A stretch of DNA of 64,000 nt from Herbaspirillum robiniae (GCF_002213415.1 NZ_NJGU01000001.1:558001-622000), one strand, 5' to 3'; shown: positions 26,014 to 35,226, counted from the stretch's first letter. Notes: a model not told the origin generated them from the sequence alone. Translations and numbers: made by a program.

Positions 26014-27027
26014 TCACGCCCCGCCTGCATCCAGGCCGAACACCCCGGCCAGCAGTTCATAGGAGCGCAGGCGCGCGCGGTGGTCGTAGATGATGCTGAC
26101 CGCCATGACCTCCGAAGCCTGGTAAGCGGCGGCGACCGCCTCGATCTCTTCACGCACGCGCTGCGGACTGCCGACGATGGCGCGCCGCCCCGGCGGCAGG
26201 CGATCGCTGGCCATGCCGTGCTGCTCGAAAAAGCGCAGCGCGGTTTCCACCGACGGGATCTTGTCCAGCCGCCGGCCGGTATGCATGTGGATCAGGCGCA
26301 TCGCATAGCTGCTGGCCAGCAGCCTGGCCTCCTCGTCCGTGTCCGCGCAGATCACCTGCACCGCCACGCCGCTGTGCGGTTCGGCCAGCGCGTCCGAAGG
26401 CGTGAAGTCGCGATGGTAGTCCGCGCACACGCCCTCGCCGGCCGCCTGGATGAAATCGGCGAACATGTAAGGCAGGCCCAGTTGCGCGGCCCAGATGCCG
26501 CTCTGCGCGGAGGATCCGAGCAGCCATGTCTGCGGCGACTCCGGCCGCCCCGGCAGATCGGCCAGGCGCGCGAACGGATGATCGGCCGGCACGCGGTCCC
26601 ACTGATAGGCCAGCAGCTCGTTGAGCTGGTCGAAGAAATCGTCGGGCATGCGCTGCCGGCGGTCGCGCTGCAGCGCCGACGCGGTCAGCGAATCGCTGCC
26701 CGGCGCGCGCCCCAGCCCGAGGTCGATGCGGCCGGGATACAGGCCGCTCAGCATGCCGAAGGACTCCGCCACCTTCAACGGGCTGTAATGCGGCAGCATC
26801 ACGCCGCCGCTGCCCACGCGCAGCCGGCGCGTCGCCGCGGCGATCGGGCCGATCAGCACTTCGGGGGCGGTGCACGCCAGCGAGCTGCTGCCGTGGTGCT
26901 CCGCCACCCAGTAACGGTAAAACCCCAGCCGGTCCGCCAGCTGCGCGAGCTCCAGCACATTGCGCAGGGCTTGCGCGCTGCTGGTGCCTTCGGACACCGG
27001 CGCCTGGTCTAGTACGCTGATCTTCAT
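26014..27027 (-). CDS. Luciferase-like flavin monooxygenase (LLM class)
   Basis: This is a bacterial luciferase-superfamily, FMN-dependent oxidoreductase with a TIM-barrel fold. It has 337 residues from the ATG at 27027 (GGAG 6 bases upstream). It starts MKISVLDQAPVSEGTSSAQA. Conserved features are YRYWVAEHHGSSSLACTAPE, RLRVGSGGVMLPHYSPLKVA and YPGRIDLGLGRAPGSDSLTA. The substrate is not predictable; this MsnO8/alkanal-monooxygenase-like subgroup is widespread and mostly uncharacterised. It is a single gene between glxK (convergent) and the PEP-CTERM gene (divergent). Confidence 0.9.
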   Translation of the reverse strand: MKISVLDQAPVSEGTSSAQALRNVLELAQLADRLGFYRYWVAEHHGSSSLACTAPEVLIGPIAAATRRLRVGSGGVMLPHYSPLKVAESFGMLSGLYPGRIDLGLGRAPGSDSLTASALQRDRRQRMPDDFFDQLNELLAYQWDRVPADHPFARLADLPGRPESPQTWLLGSSAQSGIWAAQLGLPYMFADFIQAAGEGVCADYHRDFTPSDALAEPHSGVAVQVICADTDEEARLLASSYAMRLIHMHTGRRLDKIPSVETALRFFEQHGMASDRLPPGRRAIVGSPQRVREEIEAVAAAYQASEVMAVSIIYDHRARLRSYELLAGVFGLDAGGA

Positions 27028-27450
27028 CGCGGCTCCATCGACTCCATTCGTTGAATGCCCCGCACGGCTCCGGATCAGGCCGGCGGGCAAAGGATGCGAC
27101 GATAGCAGCAAATGCAAAACGGCGTGCGGCCCCGGTTTTCCGCTCCCCAGGGCGGCCACGCAACAGGCCGGAAAATACCCGGCGGAAAGCCAAAGAATGC
27201 CCCACGGAAAATTCCGCAATCCCAATACCGGCGCGGCTTTGCGCAAGGTTTAAATTTTCGTAAAAGTGGCCTTTCCGCAGGCCCTTGCGATTGAACTGCA
27301 CCGCCGCGCTCACTAGACTCAAACCCGGCACCACGCACCGCGGCAAATCTCGGATTTGCCTGTCATCGTGCGCGCGGCGAGCATCTGCCACGACAGCTTG
27401 CACAGAAACGCCGGCGTGCACCTCCCCTTCAACAGAAAAGGAAAACGACC
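27028..27450. promoter_or_regulatory. Divergent 423-base region before the PEP-CTERM gene
   Basis: It carries the starts of the leftward monooxygenase and the rightward PEP-CTERM gene. A perfect hairpin GGCAAATC-tcg-GATTTGCC at 27342-27360 lies about 90 bases before the PEP-CTERM start, in its probable leader. The part around 27235-27265 (TTTAAATTTTCGTAAAA) is AT-rich and may hold a promoter. Short open frames here are antisense or random. Confidence 0.5.
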
Positions 27451-28014
27451 ATGAAGAAGTTCTTCGCAGGAGCCCTGCTTGCCGTTTCATTGCTTGCAGG
27501 AGGTGCCGCAACCGCGGCCACGACCACCACGGCCATCACCTTCAACAACAGCATCTCGGCCAACATCGGCAATACGCTGACTTCGTCCGGGACCTTCACC
27601 GACAACTACACCTTCACCTACTCCAGCGCCTTCGACGTGAGTTCGGCGATCATCTCGATCTCCTCGGGCTCCGGCTCGGGCCTGGACATCAGCAGCTTCA
27701 CCCTGACCAACACCACCACCGGCCAGGTCTACACCGGCACCGCCAGCACCGCCTCGCTGCTGCAGACCTACACCATCACGGCCGGCAACCTCAGCTCGGG
27801 CAACTATGTGCTGACGGTTTCCGGCTCTTCCAGCGGCCTGGGCGGCAGCTATGGCGGCAACATCAACGTGGCTGCGGTGCCCGAGGCATCGACCACGGCG
27901 ATGATGCTGGCCGGGCTGGTGGTGGTCGGCCTGATGGCGGCGCGCCGTCGGCGCGGCATGCGCAAGACGGCGGATTTTGCTGCGCCGGGATTAGCGGGGT
28001 TCGCGGCAGGATGA
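27451..28014 (+). CDS. PEP-CTERM sorting-domain protein
   Basis: This secreted protein of 187 residues is a likely exosortase substrate. AAGGA is 8 bases before the ATG. The Sec signal is MKKFFAGALLAVSLLAGGAA followed by TAA. The mature region (about 24-145) is Thr/Ser/Gly/Asn-rich with no Cys. The C-terminal sorting signal has the motif VPEAS (about 147-151), a transmembrane stretch TTAMMLAGLVVVGLMAA and the cluster RRRR, followed by a short tail. PEA in place of PEP is an accepted variation. The matching exosortase is the XrtB domain encoded at 49186-50829. The fold is unknown; related proteins aid biofilm matrix or flocs. Confidence 0.88.
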   Translation: MKKFFAGALLAVSLLAGGAATAATTTTAITFNNSISANIGNTLTSSGTFTDNYTFTYSSAFDVSSAIISISSGSGSGLDISSFTLTNTTTGQVYTGTASTASLLQTYTITAGNLSSGNYVLTVSGSSSGLGGSYGGNINVAAVPEASTTAMMLAGLVVVGLMAARRRRGMRKTADFAAPGLAGFAAG

Positions 28015-28043
28015 ATGCATCTTCTCTGATGTGACACCACGTA

Positions 28044-28073
28044 AAAACGCCCGGCCTGTGCCGGGCGTTTTTC
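28044..28073. terminator. Bidirectional terminator after the PEP-CTERM gene
   Basis: The stem AAAAACGCCCGGC pairs with GCCGGGCGTTTTT around CTGT. It serves the PEP-CTERM gene rightward and the acyltransferase gene (ending at 28107) leftward. Confidence 0.92.
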
Positions 28074-28106
28074 ACTTCGGGCGTAAGCGCTGCCCTCACG
28101 CCGCCC

Positions 28107-29321
28107 TCAGGTGTTGGCGCGCCGGGCTCCCGGCGCCGTCACGGCCGGACGCGAGAACAGTCGCACCACGCTGCGGCCGAACTGGATGCCGTAGGTCTCC
28201 ACCGTACGGAACAGGACCCAGGAAACCAGGTACACCGGCGGCATCACCAGCGCCAGGCAGATCAGGAAGCGCACCGGAGACGGCAGCGCCACATAAGCCT
28301 CGTACCGCGCCAGCGCGCCCGCTACCGGCAACAGGATCAGCAGGTGCAGCAGGTAGACGCAGTAGGATGTGTCGCCCAGGAAGCGCGCCACGCGACCCGA
28401 CAGCAGCTTGCGCATCTCGCGCACCACGCGGCCGGACAGCCCGCTGCCCGGCAGGGTGCCGTTGTTCATCAGGTAGAACATGCCGACCACCATCAGCAGG
28501 CGGAACAGGCTCATCAAGTGCGGCTCGCCGGCCTGCATATGCCGTTGCATCAGCGCCCACAGCACGATGATGCCCACCGCCGACAACATCGAACGGGTCA
28601 TCGGGCCTTCCTGCCTGGCGATGGCGACCCACATGCCGGCCATGAAGACGAAGAGCTTCATGAAGATCAGCGACGGCATCTCGAAGCGCTGGAAGTAAGT
28701 CGGCAGCAGCAGCCACGCCAGCGCGCAGATCGCCAGCGCCGCCACGCTGGCGCGGAATGCGCCGAAGCGGGAGAACGCCAGCATCAAAAACGGGAAGACC
28801 AGGTAGAACTGCATCTCCAAGCCGATCGACCAGTCAGGCAGCGCCGTACGGAACGCATAGTCGGGCAAGAATCCGAAGGCGAAACTCAGATGCGCCAGAT
28901 AGTTGCCCACGCTGCCGTCGAGATAGCGATGCAGCGGCGTCATGGTCGACGGCCAGATCGCCGCGATCGACGAGCGGTCCTCGGCCAGCATGGCGCCCAT
29001 GCCGATGGCCACGATCAGCAGCAGGTAGTAAAGCGGCGCGATGCGGAAGAAGCGCCGCAACCAGAACATGAAGAAAGTGCGCGGCTCGTCCCAGGGCTCG
29101 GCGCGCCGGCGCAGGAAGTAGTTGTGCGCCATCAGGAAACCGGAGAGCAGCATGAACAGGTCCACCGCGATGCCGCCCCAGGAGAGCACGGGAATGTCGC
29201 GCATGCCGCTCAGTATCTGCACATGCGAAGCCAGCACCCACATGGCCGCAATGCCGCGCAGGCCATCCAGCCATGGAAGATGGATCTGCCTGCCTGCGGG
29301 AATGGGGAAACCTTGATTCAT
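28107..29321 (-). CDS. Acyltransferase 3 family membrane protein
   Basis: This integral-membrane O-acyltransferase (OafA/WecH type) probably acetylates or acylates a surface sugar. It has 404 residues and about ten hydrophobic segments. The N-terminal family signature is WLDGLRGIAAMWVLASHVQI, with the catalytic-type His in the second half. The later blocks FWLRRFFRIAPLYYLLLIVA and LPDWSIGLEMQFYLVFPFLM are also family-typical. It is the last leftward gene of the acetyltransferase-galE-GT2 group, after a 476-base gap, so it may have its own promoter. It is one of three acyltransferases in the EPS region. Confidence 0.9.
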   Translation of the reverse strand: MNQGFPIPAGRQIHLPWLDGLRGIAAMWVLASHVQILSGMRDIPVLSWGGIAVDLFMLLSGFLMAHNYFLRRRAEPWDEPRTFFMFWLRRFFRIAPLYYLLLIVAIGMGAMLAEDRSSIAAIWPSTMTPLHRYLDGSVGNYLAHLSFAFGFLPDYAFRTALPDWSIGLEMQFYLVFPFLMLAFSRFGAFRASVAALAICALAWLLLPTYFQRFEMPSLIFMKLFVFMAGMWVAIARQEGPMTRSMLSAVGIIVLWALMQRHMQAGEPHLMSLFRLLMVVGMFYLMNNGTLPGSGLSGRVVREMRKLLSGRVARFLGDTSYCVYLLHLLILLPVAGALARYEAYVALPSPVRFLICLALVMPPVYLVSWVLFRTVETYGIQFGRSVVRLFSRPAVTAPGARRANT

Positions 29322-29797
29322 GGCGCGTACCTTTCTGTCCGGTTGTCGAATCGAAAACGGCGCGCGCCAGGACGGTGCGGCGACATCGATTCGCGTTCTT
29401 TTATTGCTTCACAGACTCTCTTCGGAAGAGACAGGTTCCGCGCGTTTTTGTAACGTTTGTGCATGGCGCAAATCCAGTCTGCAAAAGGCTTACAGACGGA
29501 TGACAAGGAGCCGGAAACGACGTATTTCTGTCGCCGTGCGGCGACATGATGAGCGGTAAAAAACGGAAGCTGAAATGCCGCCGCCGTCGCCGGCCGGCGA
29601 CAAGGAAAGCCCGACGTCGAACGCGATTCAGCAGATGGGGACGTACGCCACGCCGTTGCCGGCGCAAATGAAAACAGCCGTCATTTCATCGCCGCAAGCG
29701 ATGAAACAACGACTGCGAAAATGCCGACAGGAAGAGCTCAGCTCGTCACGGCAGAGGCGTACATCCGAAAGTGCATCGGTACGCCGCAAGCAAAAGA
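29322..29797. other. 476-base non-coding region with three short perfect hairpins
   Basis: There is no convincing gene here. Hairpins are TGTCGCCG-tg-CGGCGACA at 29529-29546, the 16-base palindrome GTCGCCGGCCGGCGAC at 29586-29601, and TTTCATCGC-cgcaa-GCGATGAAA near 29695-29717. The first two share the arm GTCGCCG. The third could weakly terminate the leftward GT2 gene. The rest likely contains the acyltransferase promoter. Confidence 0.5.
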
Positions 29798-30874
29798 TCA
29801 GGCCGGATGTTCAGCCGGCGCGCTCATGCGCGGCTTGCCCGGGATCCTGCGCATGAGCCAGGAGCGCACCGCATTCCATTCGCCGGCCTCGGGCTCGTGC
29901 TGCGACTTGAACTGCAGGTAGCGCCACAGCAACTGCCAGCCCTGCCGCGTGGTGGCCAGGCGGCGATAGTCGAGCTCGCGCTCGACTTCCGGCGAATGCT
30001 GGAAGCCGGCGCGCACGCTGGCGGCCATCTTCTCGAACTGCGCGGAAAAATCGCTCTGGCCGGCGACCTCGAACAGCAGGCCGCCATGGTTGCAGAACGG
30101 CGCCGGATCGAAATACGGCTGGCCGCTCTGCACCGCGAAGTTGCGCGCGAGGTATCGGGAGACGCGCAGCGACATGTCCATCTGCTCGTCGAAGCGACGG
30201 GCGCTGACGTTGTTGCCGTGCCAGCGGTACTGGATGAGCTGCTGGGGCACGTTGTTGCACTTTCCCTGGATCGCCAGCTGGCCGAAGAGGAAGTAGTCCT
30301 CCACCAGGTTCTTCACCGTCATCTGCTGCTCCTGCGGCAGCAGCTGCAGGAAGTCGTTGCCATAACGGATCCCCTGCCGGCGCATCTCGCCGAAGTCGAG
30401 CATGGCGGTCGGGTGCGCGATCGGGTTGCGGAAGAACGCCGCCGCGCCGACGCGTTGCCGGCCCACCGGCATCTTCATGTCGCCGGTGCGCTCGCCGTCG
30501 GCGTTGATGACCTCGGCCTGGCCGCCGATGGCCACGCAGCCGGGGCTGGCGGCGAACGCGGCCAGCGAAATCTCCATGCGCTGGGGATGGCAGATGTCGT
30601 CCGCGTCATGCCGCATCACATAGCGGCAGTCGCTGATCTCGATGCCCTTGTTGAGCAGGCCCGACAAGCCGTCCGCCTCCGGGAAGGAGTGCAGCTCGAC
30701 GCGCGGATCACGCGCGTGATATTGCTCGGCCAGCTCGCGGCTGCCGTCGGTGGAGCCGTGGTCCAGCACCAGCAGCCGCCAATCCTGGAAGGATTGCGCG
30801 CACACGCTGTCGAGCGACTCGGCGAGGAAACTGATGCCATTCTTAACCGGCAGCAAGACGTCAATGGTGGCCAT
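29798..30874 (-). CDS. Family 2 glycosyltransferase
   Basis: This GT-A fold, inverting glycosyltransferase probably adds a sugar to the EPS repeat unit. It has 358 residues and AGGAG 7 bases before the ATG. The N-terminal nucleotide-sugar region reads MATIDVLLPVKNGISFLAES and LVLDHGSTDGSRELAEQY. The metal-binding acidic motif is RHDADDICHPQRM (about 87-99). EDYFLFGQLA likely supplies the catalytic acidic residues. There is no membrane segment. It lies 47 bases after galE in the same direction. Confidence 0.9.
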   Translation of the reverse strand: MATIDVLLPVKNGISFLAESLDSVCAQSFQDWRLLVLDHGSTDGSRELAEQYHARDPRVELHSFPEADGLSGLLNKGIEISDCRYVMRHDADDICHPQRMEISLAAFAASPGCVAIGGQAEVINADGERTGDMKMPVGRQRVGAAAFFRNPIAHPTAMLDFGEMRRQGIRYGNDFLQLLPQEQQMTVKNLVEDYFLFGQLAIQGKCNNVPQQLIQYRWHGNNVSARRFDEQMDMSLRVSRYLARNFAVQSGQPYFDPAPFCNHGGLLFEVAGQSDFSAQFEKMAASVRAGFQHSPEVERELDYRRLATTRQGWQLLWRYLQFKSQHEPEAGEWNAVRSWLMRRIPGKPRMSAPAEHPA

Positions 30875-30921
30875 ACGGGACTCCTGGAGACATTCGGATC
30901 ATGGGGCGCACAGCAGTAGAG

Positions 30922-31947
30922 TCACTCGCCCTGGGCAAGTTTCCGCGCCAGCGCCTGCCAGCGCCAGGTGTCGGCGCACATCGCCTCCACGCCGCGCTGC
31001 GCGCTCCAGCCCAGCTCGTCCTGCGCGCGCGAGGTGGCGGCATAGCACATCGCGATATCGCCCGGCCGGCGGTCCACCAGCTGGTAAGGCAGGGTCTTGC
31101 CGCAGGCCTTCTCGAACGCGGCCAGCATTTCCAGCACGCTGTTGCCGCGGCCGGTGCCGAGGTTGTAGGTATAGACGCCCGGGCCGTCTTCCAGCTTGCG
31201 CAGGGTCTTCAGGTGTCCCAGCGCCAGGTCGACCACGTGGATGTAGTCGCGCACGCCGGTGCCGTCCACCGTCGGGTAGTCGCTGCCGTACACCGACAGC
31301 GAGGCGCGACGGCCGTCGGCCACCTGCGCGATGAACGGCAGCAGGTTGTTGGGGATGCCGCTGGGGTCTTCGCCGATCAGGCCGCTCTCGTGCGCGCCCA
31401 CCGGATTGAAGTAGCGCAGCAGCGCGATGTGCCAGCCGGGATCGGCCACATGCAGGTCGCGCAGGATGTCTTCCACCATCAGCTTGCTGCGCCCGTAGGG
31501 ATTGGTCGCCGACAGCGGGAAGTCTTCGGTGATCGGCACGCTGGCCGGGTCACCATATACCGTCGCCGACGAGCTGAAGACGATGTTCTTCACCCCATGG
31601 CGCGCCATCGCCTCGAACAGCACATTGCTGCCGTTGACGTTGTTGTCGTAGTAGCGCAGCGGCTGCGCCACCGATTCGCCGACCGCCTTCAGGCCGGCGA
31701 AGTGGATCACCGCGTGGATCGCGTGCTCGCTGAAGATGCGGTCGAGCACGGCGCGCTCGCGGATATCGCCCTCGACGAAGCGCGGCCTGCGCCCGGCGAT
31801 CTGCTCGACGCGGCCGATCACGCTGGCGCGGCTGTTGCAGAGGTTGTCCAGCACCACCACGTCATAGCCGGCATTGATGAGCTCGACGCAGGTGTGGGAT
31901 CCGATGTAGCCGGCGCCGCCGGTGACCAGGATGGTTTGGCTCGTCAT
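30922..31947 (-). CDS. galE: UDP-glucose 4-epimerase GalE
   Basis: GalE interconverts UDP-glucose and UDP-galactose with bound NAD and supplies galactosyl donors for polysaccharide. It has 341 residues from the ATG at 31947 with AAGGA 7 bases upstream. The Rossmann motif is [20 protein letters not shown], followed by [10 protein letters not shown]. The catalytic Ser-Tyr-Lys set is seen as [20 protein letters not shown] and [14 protein letters not shown]. The C-terminal block [20 protein letters not shown] is family-typical. It begins 2 bases after the upstream acetyltransferase stop. Confidence 0.97.
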   Translation of the reverse strand: MTSQTILVTGGAGYIGSHTCVELINAGYDVVVLDNLCNSRASVIGRVEQIAGRRPRFVEGDIRERAVLDRIFSEHAIHAVIHFAGLKAVGESVAQPLRYYDNNVNGSNVLFEAMARHGVKNIVFSSSATVYGDPASVPITEDFPLSATNPYGRSKLMVEDILRDLHVADPGWHIALLRYFNPVGAHESGLIGEDPSGIPNNLLPFIAQVADGRRASLSVYGSDYPTVDGTGVRDYIHVVDLALGHLKTLRKLEDGPGVYTYNLGTGRGNSVLEMLAAFEKACGKTLPYQLVDRRPGDIAMCYAATSRAQDELGWSAQRGVEAMCADTWRWQALARKLAQGE

Positions 31948-31949
31948 GT

Positions 31950-32495
31950 TCAATCCTTGTTGAAGTCGATCTTGAGTTCGGGGACCTGCCTGGCGACGAT
32001 GCGCGCCGGCGCGCCGACCGCGGTGGCGCCGGCCGGCACATCGTCCAGCACCACCGACAAGGCGCCGATGCGCGCGCCGTCGCCGACGTGGACCGCGCCC
32101 AGTACCTGCGCATAGGCGCCGAATTCGACGTCGTCGCCGATCACCGGAACGGCGCCGCCCTCGCGGCGGTTACCGATGGTGACGCCCTGGCGCAAGGTGC
32201 AGCCGGAGCCGATGACCACCTCGCCGTGCAGGAAGATGTTGCCGAAGTGCCAGATGCGCAGGCCCGGGCCTATCTGCGCGGTGCGCGGCAGGCTGATGCC
32301 GAAGGCGGTCTCCACCAAGCGGAAGGCGATCCAGTAAAGCGCGTTGAAGAGCTTTTTCTGCAGCCCGGGGGGACGGGCCTCGATCCGGCGGCCCCAACGG
32401 TAGACCCAGACGGCCCAGATCGACTGCTCCCTGAGAAAGGGGCGCCGCATGTTGTAACGCAACAAATCTGCTTCCCAGTCCGGATCTCTGCTCAT
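31950..32495 (-). CDS. Serine acetyltransferase-like hexapeptide-repeat transferase
   Basis: This left-handed beta-helix (LbH) acetyltransferase has 181 residues. The N-terminal 60 residues ([20 protein letters not shown]) resemble those of EPS-locus CysE/WcaB-like proteins. Hexapeptide turns are seen in [40 protein letters not shown] and [20 protein letters not shown]. The context (galE, GT2) points to acetylation of a sugar or of the growing glycan rather than of serine for cysteine synthesis. It is the first gene of its leftward unit. Confidence 0.85.
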   Translation of the reverse strand: MSRDPDWEADLLRYNMRRPFLREQSIWAVWVYRWGRRIEARPPGLQKKLFNALYWIAFRLVETAFGISLPRTAQIGPGLRIWHFGNIFLHGEVVIGSGCTLRQGVTIGNRREGGAVPVIGDDVEFGAYAQVLGAVHVGDGARIGALSVVLDDVPAGATAVGAPARIVARQVPELKIDFNKD

Positions 32496-32891
32496 TCGAA
32501 TATTTCCTATCGGACATATGACGGGCCTCGTGGCCCATCTTCTTTTTTATGAATACAGTGAGCTCGGCAGCACAGGAAAAGTTCTACAGATGGGGAATTA
32601 TTTTCGAGAAACGCTTCTCAAAGAGTCCGGTTTTATCTCGTCAATAAACGACTGTGCGCCGCAACAATATGATAGATTTGAAGCGCTGGCTAGAGGGTTC
32701 GACGAACCCTTCGCGAGAATTTTCCGGCCGGAAATTCCGCCATCCAGATCGTTTCATTTGAACGGCCACATTCGCACGAAAAAGCAGATTCCACGAGGGA
32801 TTGCGCGCATTGCCGACCGGCGCCGCCGGGCCGGCCATGCATCGCGGTACGCATCCTTGCCCGCTGAAGTCACTACTACGCCAAACGCCGA
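32496..32891. promoter_or_regulatory. AT-rich divergent control region of two EPS units
   Basis: 396 bases lie between the leftward acetyltransferase gene and the rightward flippase gene. From about 32500 to 32780 the base composition is clearly lower in G+C than the flanking genes. It carries a perfect hairpin AGGGTTCG-a-CGAACCCT (32694-32710) and the palindrome TTTCCGGCCGGAAA (about 32728-32741). Promoters of both units should be here; the composition would suit H-NS-like or activator control. A 139-codon open frame across it has no ribosome site or family resemblance. Confidence 0.5.
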
Positions 32892-34223
32892 ATGTCATTC
32901 AAAGAAATCGTCAAATCCTCAGGCAAGACCCTCCTGACCACCGTCGGCGTCACCGCCATCGGCTTCTTCATCTCCGTCCTGACCGCGCGCATGCTCGGGC
33001 CCGAAGGACGCGGCCTGCTCTCCGGCGCCGTGCTGATCATCACCCTGTCGAGTTCGGTGGCGGCGTGCGGGCTGGCCTTCAGTTACATCTATCACCGCGG
33101 CGCCGGACAGCGCTTCCGGCAAAAGCGCTTCGTGTTCCTCTCGGCGCTGTTCATCGCCGTGCTGGCCGCGGCGCTGGCCTCGGGCGGCCTGCTGTTCAAT
33201 CATGACCCGCAACTGCGCGAGCACATGCTGCTCATCACCGGCTTCGCGCTGGTGACGGCGCTGCAGAACTACCTGGTCAACCTGACCCAGATGCAGCCCA
33301 GCCTGTCCTTCCTCAACGTCACCCGCATCGCCGGCGTGTTCTTCAACCTGGCGGCGTTGCTGCTGCTGTACCTGGTGTTCCGCCCGGTCGACTTCGTCTA
33401 CGTGCTCACCGGCCAGCTGGCCTGCGCGCTGCTGCTGATCGCGCTGTGCCTGAACTGGGCGCGCGGCTATGTGTTCCGCCCGCTGGACAACCCGCCGCCG
33501 GCGCCGCGCGAGGCCTCCAGCGGCCACCTGCTCAAGTACGCCTTCAACCAGCACGGCACGGTGCTGATCGGCCTGGCGCTGACCAACTTCGACAAGGTCT
33601 ACCTGCTCAAGGTGGGCACCATCGTCGAGTTCGGCTACTACTCGCTGGCCTTCACCACCTCGCGCCTGATCGGCGTGCTGTTCGAGGCGATGAACACCGC
33701 GCTCTACTCGCGCTACGCGGGCAAGGATGAGAAGGAGCTGACCCACAGCATCAACATCGCCTTTCGCCTGACCTTCCTGCCGATGATGGCGCTGGCCGGC
33801 ATCGGCGCCGTGCTGTCGCCGTGGCTGATCCAGCTGGTCTACGGTCCCAAGTTCGCGTCGATGACGCCGGCCTTCATCGTGCTGATGTTCGAGTGCGTGG
33901 TCTCTGGCGCCGGCTGGACCCTGGCCCAGCGCTTCAATGCGGCGGGCCGGCCCGGCCTGGTGCTGGTGCGCCAGCTCATTTCGGTGCTGCCGGTGGTCGC
34001 CCTGCTGCCCTTCCTGCCCAAGGAGAACATCTCGGTCTACCTGGCCCTGCTGATGCTGCTGGGCGCGGCGCTGCGCATGGCCATCACGCTGGCGATCTAT
34101 CCCTATGTGCTGAAGGAACCGGTGCCGCGCCTGTTCCCCTCGCGCGCGGAAATTCAAAAAGGACTGTCAATGATCAAGGCGCGCCTGCAGGCGCGCCGCG
34201 TAGGCAAGGGAGAAGCGGTATGA
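32892..34223 (+). CDS. wzx: Wzx-like lipid-linked oligosaccharide flippase
   Basis: This polytopic membrane protein of the MOP/MATE-like polysaccharide transporter group would flip the undecaprenyl-linked repeat unit to the periplasm. It has 443 residues and about 12-14 hydrophobic segments. The start LLTTVGVTAIGFFISVLTAR followed by MLGPEGRGLLSGAVLIITLS is typical. The cytoplasmic/mid block FAFNQHGT-like and NFDKVYLLKVGTIVEFGYYS are also Wzx-like. The stop overlaps the next gene's ATG (ATGA). The ribosome site is weak. Confidence 0.88.
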   Translation: MSFKEIVKSSGKTLLTTVGVTAIGFFISVLTARMLGPEGRGLLSGAVLIITLSSSVAACGLAFSYIYHRGAGQRFRQKRFVFLSALFIAVLAAALASGGLLFNHDPQLREHMLLITGFALVTALQNYLVNLTQMQPSLSFLNVTRIAGVFFNLAALLLLYLVFRPVDFVYVLTGQLACALLLIALCLNWARGYVFRPLDNPPPAPREASSGHLLKYAFNQHGTVLIGLALTNFDKVYLLKVGTIVEFGYYSLAFTTSRLIGVLFEAMNTALYSRYAGKDEKELTHSINIAFRLTFLPMMALAGIGAVLSPWLIQLVYGPKFASMTPAFIVLMFECVVSGAGWTLAQRFNAAGRPGLVLVRQLISVLPVVALLPFLPKENISVYLALLMLLGAALRMAITLAIYPYVLKEPVPRLFPSRAEIQKGLSMIKARLQARRVGKGEAV

Positions 34224-35224
34224 ACGGCATCCAGGCAGGCAGCCTGCCGCAACAGGATTTCACGGAAGACAAGACCATCATGCAAAAACACCAGGAAATC
34301 ATGCTTGGCCTCAAGCAGCACCACACGGCGATCACCGCCCTGCTCAAGGGACGCCGCTTCCATTACATCGACATCCCGGTGCACGACAACATCGGCGACC
34401 TGCTCATCATGCTGGGCACGGTGCGCTTCTTCAAGGACAACGGCCTGTCGCCGGCGACGGTCTCCAACACTTATTACTTCGACCACCAGTGGGTACGGCC
34501 GGGCGATGTGCTGGTGTTCCACGGCGGCGGCAACTTCGGCGACATCTACGGCAGCATCCACGACCTGCGCGAGAAGCTGATCGCGGCCTTCCCCGACAAC
34601 CGCATCGTGCTGATGCCGCAGACCCTGTTCTTCTCCTCGGTTGAGGCGCGCGCCAGGTCGGCGGCGACGATCTCGCGCCATCCCGACCTGCACCTGTTCG
34701 TGCGCGACACCGTCTCCGAAAAGCTGGCCTACGAATTCACCGACAAGGTCTACCTGGTGCCCGACATGGCGCACCATCTCTACCCGATCCGCCACAGCGG
34801 CGGCGCGGCACAGGGCAACGTGCGCATCCAGCGCGTGGACCCGGAGAAGCCCAAGACGCCGGAAAGCCTGCGCAGCCTGCCGATTCGCACCACCACCGAC
34901 TGGGTCGACGTGATCGGCGACGAACGCCGCCTGATGACGCTGTTCGCCAAGCTCGAATGGCGCTTCGACCGCTACGGCTGGGACCGCGCGCTGACCAAGC
35001 TGGCGCTGTGGTTCTGGGTGCCGGTCTCGCGCCGCTTCATGGGCAAGGCCGTGAAACTGTTCGCCGACCACGAGACCATCGTCACCGACCGCCTGCACGG
35101 CCACATCCTGTCCTGCCTGATGGACAAGAAGAACATCGTGATCGACAACAGCTACGGCAAGAATTCCACCTACATGAACCAGTGGACCGCCGCCAGTCCG
35201 CTGACCACCCTGGTCAAGGAGTGA
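34220..35224 (+). CDS. Polysaccharide pyruvyl transferase family protein
   Basis: The enzyme is expected to transfer pyruvate from phosphoenolpyruvate to a sugar, giving an acidic ketal on the EPS. It has 334 residues from the ATG at 34220 (GGGAG 8 bases upstream, overlapping the wzx stop). Signatures of the CsaB/PssM-like family are HDNIGDLLIMLGTVRFF, VLVFHGGGNFGDIYGSIHDL and the C-terminal HETIVTDRLHGHILSCLMDK then NSYGKNSTYMNQW. An open frame extends 5' inside wzx but that part is out-of-frame noise. It sits between wzx and a branching-type glycosyltransferase. Confidence 0.9.
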   Translation: MNGIQAGSLPQQDFTEDKTIMQKHQEIMLGLKQHHTAITALLKGRRFHYIDIPVHDNIGDLLIMLGTVRFFKDNGLSPATVSNTYYFDHQWVRPGDVLVFHGGGNFGDIYGSIHDLREKLIAAFPDNRIVLMPQTLFFSSVEARARSAATISRHPDLHLFVRDTVSEKLAYEFTDKVYLVPDMAHHLYPIRHSGGAAQGNVRIQRVDPEKPKTPESLRSLPIRTTTDWVDVIGDERRLMTLFAKLEWRFDRYGWDRALTKLALWFWVPVSRRFMGKAVKLFADHETIVTDRLHGHILSCLMDKKNIVIDNSYGKNSTYMNQWTAASPLTTLVKE

Positions 35225-35226
35225 AG

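Noticed and set aside
32518-32937. 139-codon open frame in the wzx control region
   Set aside because: Lies in AT-rich regulatory DNA, runs into wzx in another frame, has no Shine-Dalgarno and no family resemblance.
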